Positions 1 to 6,304 of a DNA stretch of 12,065 bases are shown here, piece after piece. Below the pieces are notes generated by a model, which ran no database searches, was not told the DNA's origin, and saw nothing but the letters and a program-made list of their open reading frames with translations. The DNA is taken from the NCBI GenBank assembly GCA_035647435.1, contig DASRNM010000139.1, positions 1 to 12,065 on the forward strand, given 5' to 3'. Each line of letters begins with the position of its first letter. The first letter of the stretch is position 1. Position numbers and translations under genes: made by a program. Source of the stretch: JAAZFZ01 sp035647435. Lineage in GTDB: Bacteria; Bacillota; Clostridia; Oscillospirales; Acutalibacteraceae.

Positions 1-10
1 ACAATCTTGA

Positions 11-40
11 ATAACCCTGAGTAACCCTGAATAACCCTGA
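11..40. repeat. 10-bp tandem repeat, three copies
   Basis: Three adjacent copies of the 10-mer RTAACCCTGA (R alternates A, G, A) lie at 11-20, 21-30 and 31-40. A partial fourth copy starts at 41 (GTA), and degraded pieces follow at about 53-75, including TGAATAAACCC and GGTAACCC. The unit is not a multiple of three and is full of stop codons on the plus strand, so it is unlikely to be coding there. It could be a minisatellite remnant in intergenic DNA or the edge of a larger array to the left. No function is assigned. Confidence 0.75.
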
Positions 41-85
41 GTATTAAGAGCACTGAATAAACCCAGGGTAACCCATTGCAATAGC

Positions 86-128
86 AAAAATTATCACAGC
101 TCACTGTCACGGTGAGCTGTGATTTTTA
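86..128. terminator. Bidirectional rho-independent terminator-like hairpin
   Basis: A perfect 12-bp stem (ATCACAGCTCAC at 93-104 with GTGAGCTGTGAT at 112-123) encloses a 7-nt loop. It is followed by TTTTT on the plus strand (123-127). On the minus strand the A-run at 86-90 gives a U-tract after a 2-nt offset. This fits a terminator serving a rightward gene that ends left of the window, possibly with leftward read-through protection. No gene inside the window ends directly at it, so the client gene is inferred. Confidence 0.7.
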
Positions 129-225
129 TCGGTTATAGTTGCTACGGTGTTAGTCGGTTAAATAGTTATTATAGATACAAAAGTTTTAAAATTTCTTAGA
201 ATCATCAAAAATATTGGATTTTTAT
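129..225. other. Intergenic AT-rich stretch without a recognised gene
   Basis: Between the two hairpins I see no open frame with a ribosome binding site and no tRNA-like fold. The only structure noted is a perfect 16-bp palindrome, GATTTTTATAAAAATC, at 217-232. It overlaps the U-tract of the neighbouring leftward terminator and is probably just a consequence of that A/T run. Confidence 0.5.
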
Positions 226-268
226 AAAAATCACGAGGTGTCGGAAAACTTGATTCCTAACACCTCGT
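226..268 (-). terminator. Rho-independent terminator of the rnhA-glycosyltransferase operon
   Basis: The outer stem pairs ACGAGGTGT (233-241) with ACACCTCGT (260-268), 9 bp without mismatch. An inner GGAA/TTCC stem (243-246 with 254-257) extends it across a small internal loop. Read on the minus strand, the hairpin is followed by GA and then TTTTT (complement of 226-230). It lies about 60 nt past the glycosyltransferase stop codon, in the correct orientation for that gene. The plus-strand tail (GTTTGTTT) is a poorer U-tract, so leftward action is favoured. Confidence 0.8.
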
Positions 269-327
269 TTGTTTGCAAATTGAAAGAGTATCTTTAAAAT
301 AGAGATACACCTTTTTTGATACAAAAA

Positions 328-1422
328 TTAGCCATCAATAACTCTTGAACAAACATTAATCCATTTGTTGCCAATTGCCTCAATTGAATGCGTTTCTCTT
401 ATTTTGATACAGTTCTTTGAAAGTTTGCTTGACAGCTGCTTATCTTTAACAATTCTTAAAATCGCTTTTGCAAGAGCCTGTTCATCATTGACGGGCACGA
501 GCAGTCCGTTTTCTCCGTCACTTATAAGCTCCTCGGGCCCCATTTCGCACTTTGTAGAAACACATGGAACTCCACACGCCATAGCCTCCATAAGGGCGTT
601 AGGCATGCCCTCAAACCTTGAAGACAAAACAAAAACAGATGAATTCGCAATGTCAAAAAGTGCGTTGACATTCTCGCCGAGCAGATTGACTTTCTCAAGC
701 AACCCTAAATCATTTATTCGAGAAAGGAGCTTGTCTCTTAGCTCTCCTTCTCCATAGATAATTAGGTTAAAATCGGGTGCCGATTTTTCAACAAATGAAA
801 AAGCATTTATAAGCGTATCAAAACCTTTTTCATGGGAGAGCCTTCCCATTGCAGATATGGTTTTGCTTCTTTTTTCTGAAGGCTCAATTTGCTTCACAAG
901 TGGATTAAAAACTGCATTGGGGATAACCACACGCTTTTTATAAACAGCTTTCGGGAAAAATTGTTTAGCCTTTTCTGTTTGGAAAATGAACCCATCACAC
1001 AGGAAGGTGTTGACCTTTCTCAACAAACCCATTAAAGGTGATGCATTTAGGAGAAAGGGGTTACTTCTTTCTGTTCCGATTGCTTTAATTTTGCTGAATT
1101 TAGTACAAAAAATAGCGTATGACGTCATGACATTGCTCATACCAATTATTACATCAGGGTTAAGAGCTTGTACGTTTTTTCTTAATGCAAAAGAGCGTCC
1201 AATAACGGCAAAAAGTCGCCTCAAACCTTTACCTTTAGGCAGCTTTGGCAATTCGAGAAAGGATTTTTTTACAGTGCCGTCTAAAGAATAAAAGGAGTCG
1301 CAGTTGGCAACAGTAATAACAGACACATTGTGCCCTTTTGAAGACATATAATTTGCAAGCGAAGAGGTTGCCCTTTGAGCACCACCGCTGTTCATATCAA
1401 GAATAAGAAATGCTATATCCAT
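328..1422 (-). CDS. GT4-family glycosyltransferase (GT-B fold)
   Basis: This 364-residue protein is probably a retaining glycosyltransferase that moves a sugar from a nucleotide donor to a lipid-linked or polysaccharide acceptor at the inner face of the membrane. The N-terminal Rossmann half starts with MDIAFLILDM and carries the glycine-rich GGAQR loop at about 13-17, the usual GGAER-type motif of GT4 enzymes. The C-terminal half has IPNAV (167-171), GRLSHEKG (193-200), and the E-x7-E donor-site motif with E271 and E279 in FEGMPNALMEA, then GVPCVS and ENGLLVP. Length is normal, and no signal peptide or membrane segment is seen. I chose the ATG at 1422 because GAGGG lies 5 nt upstream. An in-frame GTG at 1434 overlapping the rnhA stop has no ribosome binding site. 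The gene is 8 nt downstream of rnhA and likely co-transcribed. The nucleotidyltransferase gene beyond rnhA may feed the same glycan pathway. Donor and acceptor cannot be told from sequence. Confidence 0.88.
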   Translation of the reverse strand: MDIAFLILDMNSGGAQRATSSLANYMSSKGHNVSVITVANCDSFYSLDGTVKKSFLELPKLPKGKGLRRLFAVIGRSFALRKNVQALNPDVIIGMSNVMTSYAIFCTKFSKIKAIGTERSNPFLLNASPLMGLLRKVNTFLCDGFIFQTEKAKQFFPKAVYKKRVVIPNAVFNPLVKQIEPSEKRSKTISAMGRLSHEKGFDTLINAFSFVEKSAPDFNLIIYGEGELRDKLLSRINDLGLLEKVNLLGENVNALFDIANSSVFVLSSRFEGMPNALMEAMACGVPCVSTKCEMGPEELISDGENGLLVPVNDEQALAKAILRIVKDKQLSSKLSKNCIKIRETHSIEAIGNKWINVCSRVIDG

Positions 1423-1427
1423 CTTTT

Positions 1428-1432
1428 CCCTC
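1428..1432 (-). promoter_or_regulatory. Ribosome binding site that decides the glycosyltransferase start
   Basis: Read on the minus strand this is GAGGG, 5 nt before the ATG at 1422. The GTG at 1434 lies upstream of it and has only AT-rich sequence before it, so the ATG start (364 residues) is preferred over the 368-residue version. Confidence 0.65.
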
Positions 1433-1880
1433 ACATATATCTTTTTGTTTGCTCGACAGCCATTTTATCGCATCTTTCGTTTTCGGGGTGACCATCGTGA
1501 CCCTTAACCCATACGAATTTATAGTCATGCTTGTTAATTTCGTCCAAAAGCCTTTCCCACAAGTCAGGATTTAAAGCAGGCTTTTTGTTTGACTTTATCC
1601 ACCCGTTTTTTCGCCAATTCTCTGCCCAGCCTTGAGTTATCCCGTCAGAAACATACTTAGAGTCAGTGTATATAGTTACAAAACACTTCTCTTTTAGTTT
1701 CGATAAAGCTTCAATGACTGCGGTTAACTCCATTCGATTGTTTGTGGTGTCAGATTCGCCGCCAGAGATTTCAAGTTCATGACCCTTGTAGCGCAAAATA
1801 GCGGCCCAACCGCCCGGCCCTGGGTTGCCAGAACAAGAACCGTCGCTGAATATTTCAACTTTTTTAAGTTTTAAGTTCAT
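1431..1880 (-). CDS. rnhA: Ribonuclease HI
   Basis: This 149-residue enzyme cleaves the RNA strand of RNA-DNA hybrids (R-loops, primer remnants) in the cytoplasm using two metal ions. The full RNase HI signature is visible: catalytic carboxylates D13 (FSDGSCSGNPGPGGWA), E51 (NNRMEL), D73 (YTDSKYV) and D138 (ENERCDKMA), plus the flexible-loop histidine H128 (VKGHDGHPEN). The basic protrusion (WAENWRKNGWIKSNKK, about 85-100) known from E. coli-type enzymes is present, and the length is close to E. coli RnhA. The ATG at 1880 has GGAG 7 nt upstream (1888-1891). A TTG at 1898 would add six residues but lies in front of that site, so it is rejected. The gene has its own upstream promoter and precedes a glycosyltransferase with which it shares no obvious function, so the pairing is probably only transcriptional. 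Confidence 0.96.
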   Translation of the reverse strand: MNLKLKKVEIFSDGSCSGNPGPGGWAAILRYKGHELEISGGESDTTNNRMELTAVIEALSKLKEKCFVTIYTDSKYVSDGITQGWAENWRKNGWIKSNKKPALNPDLWERLLDEINKHDYKFVWVKGHDGHPENERCDKMAVEQTKRYM

Positions 1881-1887
1881 TAGTTTT

Positions 1888-1891
1888 CTCC
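1888..1891 (-). promoter_or_regulatory. Ribosome binding site of rnhA
   Basis: GGAG on the minus strand, 7 nt before the ATG at 1880. It falls between that ATG and an alternative TTG at 1898, and so decides for the shorter 149-residue product. Confidence 0.7.
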
Positions 1892-1911
1892 ATAACAATT
1901 AATTAATAACT

Positions 1912-1940
1912 ATGTTATCACTAAACACCATTTGTTACAA
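1912..1940 (-). promoter_or_regulatory. Probable sigma-A promoter for rnhA operon
   Basis: On the minus strand, TTGTAA (complement of 1935-1940) and TAACAT (complement of 1912-1917) are separated by exactly 17 nt. A TGA directly precedes the -10 box, giving an extended -10 (TGnTAACAT). The expected transcription start is near 1905, about 25 nt before the rnhA ATG. Each hexamer matches the consensus at four of six positions; spacing and the TG motif make it credible. Confidence 0.6.
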
Positions 1941-1954
1941 GAAAAAAACAAAGT

Positions 1955-1984
1955 TTGTTTAATTTTAATTGGTGCGTCAATAAT
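1955..1984 (+). promoter_or_regulatory. Possible sigma-A promoter for the fused nucleotidyltransferase gene
   Basis: TTGTTT (1955-1960) and AATAAT (1979-1984, five of six consensus bases) are 18 nt apart. The predicted start near 1991 gives a leader of about 25 nt. The -35 box is weak and the region is so AT-rich that chance matches are likely. The divergent arrangement with rnhA does require some promoter here. Confidence 0.35.
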
Positions 1985-2015
1985 AAAGTTAAACTAATTT
2001 TTGAGGTGAATTTTT

Positions 2016-4325
2016 ATGAAGGCCGTCATAATGGCAGGCGGAGAGGGCAGCAGACTTAGGCCGCTGACATGCAACATCCCAAAACCAATGGCAAAAATAT
2101 GCGGAAAGCCTATTATTGAGTATATTTTTGAGCTTTTGCTGAGGAATGGAGTAACAGAAGCTGTCGTTACATTGGGGTATCTGCCTGAAGTTATCAGCCA
2201 AAGATATCCCGAAAATTATTATAAACAGCTTAAGCTTGGTTTCATAACAGAGGATACGCCTCTCGGAACTGCGGGCAGCGTCAAAAATGCAGCAAAAGAT
2301 TTTAAAGAGCCGTTTTTGGTTATAAGCGGTGACGCTATGTGCGATTACAATTTAGAAAAGGTCTTGAAATTTCATAATAGTATCGATTCCATGGCTACTA
2401 TTGTTTGTGCGAATGTTGAGGACCCACGAGAATATGGGCTTGTAAAGGCTGATGAAGAAAATAAAGTTTTTGGTTTTATAGAAAAACCAGCATGGGGGCA
2501 GGCAACTACAACAAGGGCAAACACAGGAATATATATATTGGACCCTGAGTGTCTGTCATTGATTCCCGATGATGAAAAATTCGACTTTGCTAAAGATTTA
2601 TTTCCTATAATGATGCAAAAAAATATGCCATTGTATTGCTATATTGCTAAAGGATATTGGTGCGATATAGGTGATATTAACGCTTATATGAAATGCCACA
2701 GAGATATTTTTGACGGAAAGGTCGATTGCAGATTAAATTCTGCCGCGCAAGGAGTCTATGCAAGCGGAGATATTCCAAAGGGTGAATATAACATTATTCC
2801 TCCCGTTTTCTTCGGTGACCAAGTTGAAATAGGTAAGGGGGCGACAATTGGTCCTTATACTGTGCTTAACGATGGATGTCTTATAGGCGATGAGTCAAAG
2901 GTTCGTTCATCTGTTGTGTTAGAGAACTCATATGTTGCAAAGAACGCAAGCATGACGGGTGCTTTGATGTGCTCTGGGGCTATCCTGAAAAGAAACGCTT
3001 CACTTTTCGAGGGTAGTGTTATAGGCTCAGGCTCAACAATTGGCGCTGGCGCAACTGTAAAACCGAATGTTCTTGTATGGCCAGAAAAAACAGTGGAAAG
3101 CTATGCTGTTGCAAACGATAACATTAAATACGGCACCTGCAGCAATGAAATTTTTGATGATGGTGGTATTGGCGGAGATGAGGGCATTGAACTGACGGCA
3201 GAAACCTGTGCCGCCATAGGTTCGGCAATTGGCAGTGTTAAATCGTGTAAAAAATCAGGAGTTGCCTGTGATGGTAGCAGTAAGTCAAAAGCTTTAATGT
3301 TGGCACTTATGTCAGGGCTCATGTCGGCAGGCAGCCATGTATGGAATTTTGGTGAATGCTTTGAGGCCCAACTTTCTTTTTTCACTTCATTTTGCGGTTT
3401 AGGGATTGGTATATTTGTCAGTTCAGGTCAAACAACAGAAATTAAGATTTGCGGAGAAGGCGGATTGACAATTCCAAGATTTTTAGAAAGAGAAATAGAA
3501 GCAAGGGTATCAAGGGGAGAATATAACCGCTGTTCAAACGAGAGCTGTAAGGATATTGCGGACATGAGCAGTATAAAAATGATGTATAATCGTGAATTAC
3601 AAAAGCAGGCTCCTTATGAACTCAGTGGAATGGTTGCAGGAGTTGAAAGTTCGAACGAGAAAGTTAAGTCTCTTTTGCGTGACAGCCTTCAAAAACTCGG
3701 ATGCAAGCAAGGGAATGACCTTGTGTTTAGGGTAAACAAGGCAGGGACAAGAACAAGCGCGACCTTTTTGAACAAAACATTGCCCTATGAAAAGCTCCTC
3801 TCTATCTGTTGTTACAATGAATTCAAAAACGGTAATGATGTTGCATTGCCGTACGAAGCGCCTCAGATGATCGAAACGCTCGCTACAAGCGTCGGTTGCA
3901 AAGCGTACAGATACCTGAGTAGCCCTGCCGACAGTGCCGATTCCGTTGCGAGGAGACTTTCGGCAAAACAGCTTTGGGTAAGGGATGGACTATTTATGAC
4001 AGCGAGACTTTTATCCATAATAAAGGAAAGAGAAAAGAATGTTGTTGAATTGTTTGCAGAACTGCCCGATTTTTTTGTGGAAAAGAAAACGTTCATGCTA
4101 CAATTTCCACCCTCAAAGCTCTCTGAGTTTTTAGGTGAGGATAGTGTCAGCACAGACAATCTCAGAGAAGGAATTGTTTTAAAAAAAGAAAAAGGGAGAC
4201 TTTTAATTACTCCTTCAAAGAGCGGAAAACAGATCAGAGTTCTTGCAGAGGCAAACAGCATGGAAGCCGCTGCTGAATTGTGTAGCGGTCTTGAAAAAAT
4301 CCTCAACGAACACAATTGCTCATAG
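2016..4325 (+). CDS. Fused sugar-1-phosphate nucleotidyltransferase / left-handed beta-helix / degenerate phosphomannomutase-like protein
   Basis: This 769-residue cytoplasmic protein has three modules. Residues 1-235 are a nucleotidyltransferase that joins a sugar-1-phosphate to an NTP, with GGEGSRLRPLT (8-18), K23 in IPKPM, EDTPLGTAGS (79-88), metal-binding D106 in ISGDAMCD, and WCDIGD (215-220). Residues 245-370 form hexapeptide repeats (left-handed beta-helix), as in GDP-mannose pyrophosphorylases. Residues 377-769 follow the phosphomannomutase domain order, from FDDGGIGG at the start to a C-terminal ITPSKSGKQIRVLAEA phosphate-loop relic, but the catalytic loops are altered: no TASHNP, no DGDADR, no GExSGH. 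Fusions of this type are known in Clostridia and cyanobacteria and are often annotated as mannose-1-phosphate guanylyltransferase; the substrate here is unproven. The ATG has GAGGTGA at 2003-2009. The gene stands alone between a divergent rnhA operon and a terminator. It probably makes an activated sugar for surface glycans, with the mutase part acting structurally or as a regulatory site. Confidence 0.85.
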   Translation: MKAVIMAGGEGSRLRPLTCNIPKPMAKICGKPIIEYIFELLLRNGVTEAVVTLGYLPEVISQRYPENYYKQLKLGFITEDTPLGTAGSVKNAAKDFKEPFLVISGDAMCDYNLEKVLKFHNSIDSMATIVCANVEDPREYGLVKADEENKVFGFIEKPAWGQATTTRANTGIYILDPECLSLIPDDEKFDFAKDLFPIMMQKNMPLYCYIAKGYWCDIGDINAYMKCHRDIFDGKVDCRLNSAAQGVYASGDIPKGEYNIIPPVFFGDQVEIGKGATIGPYTVLNDGCLIGDESKVRSSVVLENSYVAKNASMTGALMCSGAILKRNASLFEGSVIGSGSTIGAGATVKPNVLVWPEKTVESYAVANDNIKYGTCSNEIFDDGGIGGDEGIELTAETCAAIGSAIGSVKSCKKSGVACDGSSKSKALMLALMSGLMSAGSHVWNFGECFEAQLSFFTSFCGLGIGIFVSSGQTTEIKICGEGGLTIPRFLEREIEARVSRGEYNRCSNESCKDIADMSSIKMMYNRELQKQAPYELSGMVAGVESSNEKVKSLLRDSLQKLGCKQGNDLVFRVNKAGTRTSATFLNKTLPYEKLLSICCYNEFKNGNDVALPYEAPQMIETLATSVGCKAYRYLSSPADSADSVARRLSAKQLWVRDGLFMTARLLSIIKEREKNVVELFAELPDFFVEKKTFMLQFPPSKLSEFLGEDSVSTDNLREGIVLKKEKGRLLITPSKSGKQIRVLAEANSMEAAAELCSGLEKILNEHNCS

Positions 4326-4331
4326 AAAAAA

Positions 4332-4363
4332 AGTGCAGGTTAATCCTGCACTACATATTTTTT
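4332..4363 (+). terminator. Rho-independent terminator after the fused nucleotidyltransferase gene
   Basis: AGTGCAGG (4332-4339) pairs with CCTGCACT (4345-4352) around the 5-nt loop TTAAT. A T-run follows at 4358-4363 after a 5-nt offset. It starts 7 nt past the stop codon. On the minus strand a T-run (complement of 4326-4332) follows the hairpin directly, so it may also stop antisense transcription. Confidence 0.8.
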
Positions 4364-4390
4364 GATTATGCAAGACAATTTTCAGAATCC

Positions 4391-4419
4391 TTGACATGTT
4401 TCATCATTAATAGTAAAAT
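4391..4419 (+). promoter_or_regulatory. Strong sigma-A promoter for the RNase J operon
   Basis: A perfect -35 box TTGACA (4391-4396) and a -10 box TAAAAT (4414-4419, five of six) are separated by the optimal 17 nt. The transcription start should lie near 4425-4427, giving a leader of about 93 nt. This is the best promoter in the window and the only convincing one before the six-gene rightward cluster. Confidence 0.85.
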
Positions 4420-4431
4420 AGAATAGGTTTA

Positions 4432-4460
4432 AAATGCGGTATTGTGTGCAAACCGTATTT
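4432..4460 (+). promoter_or_regulatory. Stem-loop near the 5' end of the RNase J leader
   Basis: AAATGCGGT (4432-4440) pairs with ACCGTATTT (4452-4460), a 9-bp stem with one G-U pair and an 11-nt loop. It begins only about 6 nt after the predicted transcription start. The T-run downstream is short and interrupted, so it does not look like a terminator. A 5'-proximal hairpin can shield an mRNA from 5'-end-dependent decay, which is notable because the gene encodes a 5'-to-3' exonuclease. That role is inference. Confidence 0.5.
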
Positions 4461-4518
4461 GTTTTGATGAATTTTGAAGAAATAATATGATTTACATAAA
4501 ATACAAAGGAGTATATTG

Positions 4519-6303
4519 ATGCAAATAAAAAAAGAAATAATAGATGCAACCGCAACAAGGGCAAGGAAGAAACCCGTTGCGGTAGGTAAGAATTCCCCCC
4601 AAGGCAAAAAAGGGCCTGCAAACAAATCTCAGCAAAAGCCATCAGCTCAGCCGATAAAGCTTTCCTTTTTAGGTGGTCTAAACGAAATAGGGAAAAACAT
4701 GACGCTTTACGAATACGGAAACGATATGTTTCTTGTTGATTGCGGTATGGCGTTCCCGGGTCAAGATTTACCGGGCGTAGACATTGTAATTCCCGATTTT
4801 TCTTATATTGAGCGTAATGTTAGCAGAATAAAAGGTATTGTTATCACTCATGGACATGAGGACCATATAGGAGGATTGCCTTATCTACTGAAAATTCACA
4901 ATATTCCGATATATTCGACAAAGTTGACAATAGGTCTTATTTCAGGCAAGCTTCGTGAGCATGGTCTTTTGAAATCAGCAAAGCTTAATGTTGTTAAACC
5001 AGGAGACCATATAAAGCTCGGTGCGTTCGATGTTGAGTGTATTCATGTTAACCACTCTATACCTGATGCACTTGGATTAGCCATTAAGTGCAAAGGCGGA
5101 ACAATTGTTCAAACGGGGGACTTCAAAATTGATAGCACTCCCATTGACGGTGAAATGATTGACCTTTCGAGATTTGCACAATTAGGCAGCGAGGGCGTGT
5201 TGTGCCTACTTTCAGACTCTACAAATGCAGAAATAGCGGGATTTACTGTAAGCGAAAAGAAGGTCGGCGAGTCCTTTATGAATCTTTTTCGTAAGGCAGG
5301 CGACAGAAGGCTTATTATCGCAACGTTTGCCTCAAATATCCACCGCGTTCAGCAGATAATAGATGTGGCGCAAAGTCTTGGCAGGAAGGTTGCACTTTCA
5401 GGCAGAAGCCTTGATAACGTTGTTGGTATAGCTAGTGAGTTGGGCTATTTAAGAATACCTAAGGGCGTTTTAGTTGGCATTGATATGATTAATCAATACC
5501 CTAAGGAAAAGATGGTTATAATTACTACAGGCAGTCAGGGTGAACCTATGTCAGCACTGACGAGAATGGCATTTTCAGACCATAGAAAGGTTTCAATATG
5601 CCCTAACGATTGTGTAATAATTTCGGCAACGCCCATACCGGGCAACGAAAAAACCGTCAATCGTGTTGTCAATGAGCTATTAAAGCTCGGCGCTGAGGTA
5701 ATATATGAAAAGATGCATGAAGTCCATGTTTCGGGACACGCCTGTCAAGAAGAGCTAAAGCTAATGATGGGTATAGTAAAGCCTAAATTTTTCATACCTG
5801 TTCATGGTGAGCAAAAGCATATGCGAAGGCACGCGCAGCTTGCCGAAACAATGGGTATCCCTACAAATAACATTATGATTGCTAACAACGGTACTGTTGC
5901 AGAAATCACAAAAAAAGAAATGAAATCAGGCACACCTGTTACCGCAGGTAGGGTTTTTGTTGACGGTTACGGTGTTGGAGATGTCGGAAACATTGTTTTG
6001 CGTGACAGGAAGCACCTTGCGCAAGACGGTTTAGTTATAATTGCTACAACGATCGACAAAGAATCTGGATATGTTGTTTCAGGGCCCGATGTTGTTTCAA
6101 GAGGGTTTGTTTATGTTCGTGAATCAGAGGAGCTTTTAGACGATGCAAAACAGCTTTCTCTTAGAATTATTGAAGATTTATTGTCGAAAAATGTCAAAGA
6201 AATTAGCACAATAAGAACAAAGCTCAGAGATGATATATCAAGGCTAATGTACGAAAGAACTAAGCGAAGCCCGATGGTTCTTCCGGTAATTATGGAGGCA
6301 TAA
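4519..6303 (+). CDS. rnj: Ribonuclease J
   Basis: This 594-residue metallo-beta-lactamase / beta-CASP enzyme degrades RNA from monophosphorylated 5' ends and can also cut internally, a main mRNA decay and rRNA maturation activity in Firmicutes. Visible are LGGLNEIGKN (51-60), the zinc motif HGHEDH (111-116), H179 in VNHS, D201 in TGDFKID, the beta-CASP segment with ITTGSQGEPMSAL (335-347), SGHA (405-408), PVHGE (427-431), and the C-terminal dimerisation region. Residues 1-45 form a Lys/Gln/Pro-rich, probably disordered extension that B. subtilis RNase J1 lacks; it may bind RNA or partners. The ATG at 4519 has AAAGGAG at 4506-4511, 7 nt away. A TTG directly before it would add one residue. The gene heads the operon and ends 1 nt before gdpP. 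Whether it corresponds to J1 or J2 is not decidable from one copy, but all metal ligands are present, so activity is expected. Confidence 0.95.
   Translation: MQIKKEIIDATATRARKKPVAVGKNSPQGKKGPANKSQQKPSAQPIKLSFLGGLNEIGKNMTLYEYGNDMFLVDCGMAFPGQDLPGVDIVIPDFSYIERNVSRIKGIVITHGHEDHIGGLPYLLKIHNIPIYSTKLTIGLISGKLREHGLLKSAKLNVVKPGDHIKLGAFDVECIHVNHSIPDALGLAIKCKGGTIVQTGDFKIDSTPIDGEMIDLSRFAQLGSEGVLCLLSDSTNAEIAGFTVSEKKVGESFMNLFRKAGDRRLIIATFASNIHRVQQIIDVAQSLGRKVALSGRSLDNVVGIASELGYLRIPKGVLVGIDMINQYPKEKMVIITTGSQGEPMSALTRMAFSDHRKVSICPNDCVIISATPIPGNEKTVNRVVNELLKLGAEVIYEKMHEVHVSGHACQEELKLMMGIVKPKFFIPVHGEQKHMRRHAQLAETMGIPTNNIMIANNGTVAEITKKEMKSGTPVTAGRVFVDGYGVGDVGNIVLRDRKHLAQDGLVIIATTIDKESGYVVSGPDVVSRGFVYVRESEELLDDAKQLSLRIIEDLLSKNVKEISTIRTKLRDDISRLMYERTKRSPMVLPVIMEA
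6294..6298 (+). promoter_or_regulatory. Ribosome binding site of gdpP, inside the RNase J gene
   Basis: GGAGG overlaps the last codons of RNase J and stands 6 nt before the TTG start of gdpP at 6305. This supports both the TTG start and translational coupling of the two genes. Confidence 0.75.
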
Positions 6304-6304
6304 A

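Noticed and set aside
11..40. Telomere-like or CRISPR-like array
   Set aside because: The unit is only 10 bp with no spacers and three copies. The CCCT resemblance to telomeric repeats is superficial.
217..232. Perfect 16-bp palindrome as an operator
   Set aside because: It consists of A/T runs that form the U-tract of the adjacent leftward terminator, is far from any gene start in the window, and is likely incidental.
365..1291. Plus-strand open frames inside the glycosyltransferase gene
   Set aside because: They are antisense shadows of a well-supported minus-strand gene, without ribosome binding sites or recognisable motifs.
4420..4518. Riboswitch in the RNase J leader
   Set aside because: The leader is under 100 nt, shows one simple stem-loop, and has no conserved aptamer sequence that I recognise, including the c-di-AMP ydaO type.
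4382..4642. Minus-strand open frames opposite the RNase J promoter and start
   Set aside because: No ribosome binding site or family resemblance. They lie antisense to a strong promoter and to the lysine-rich RNase J N-terminus.
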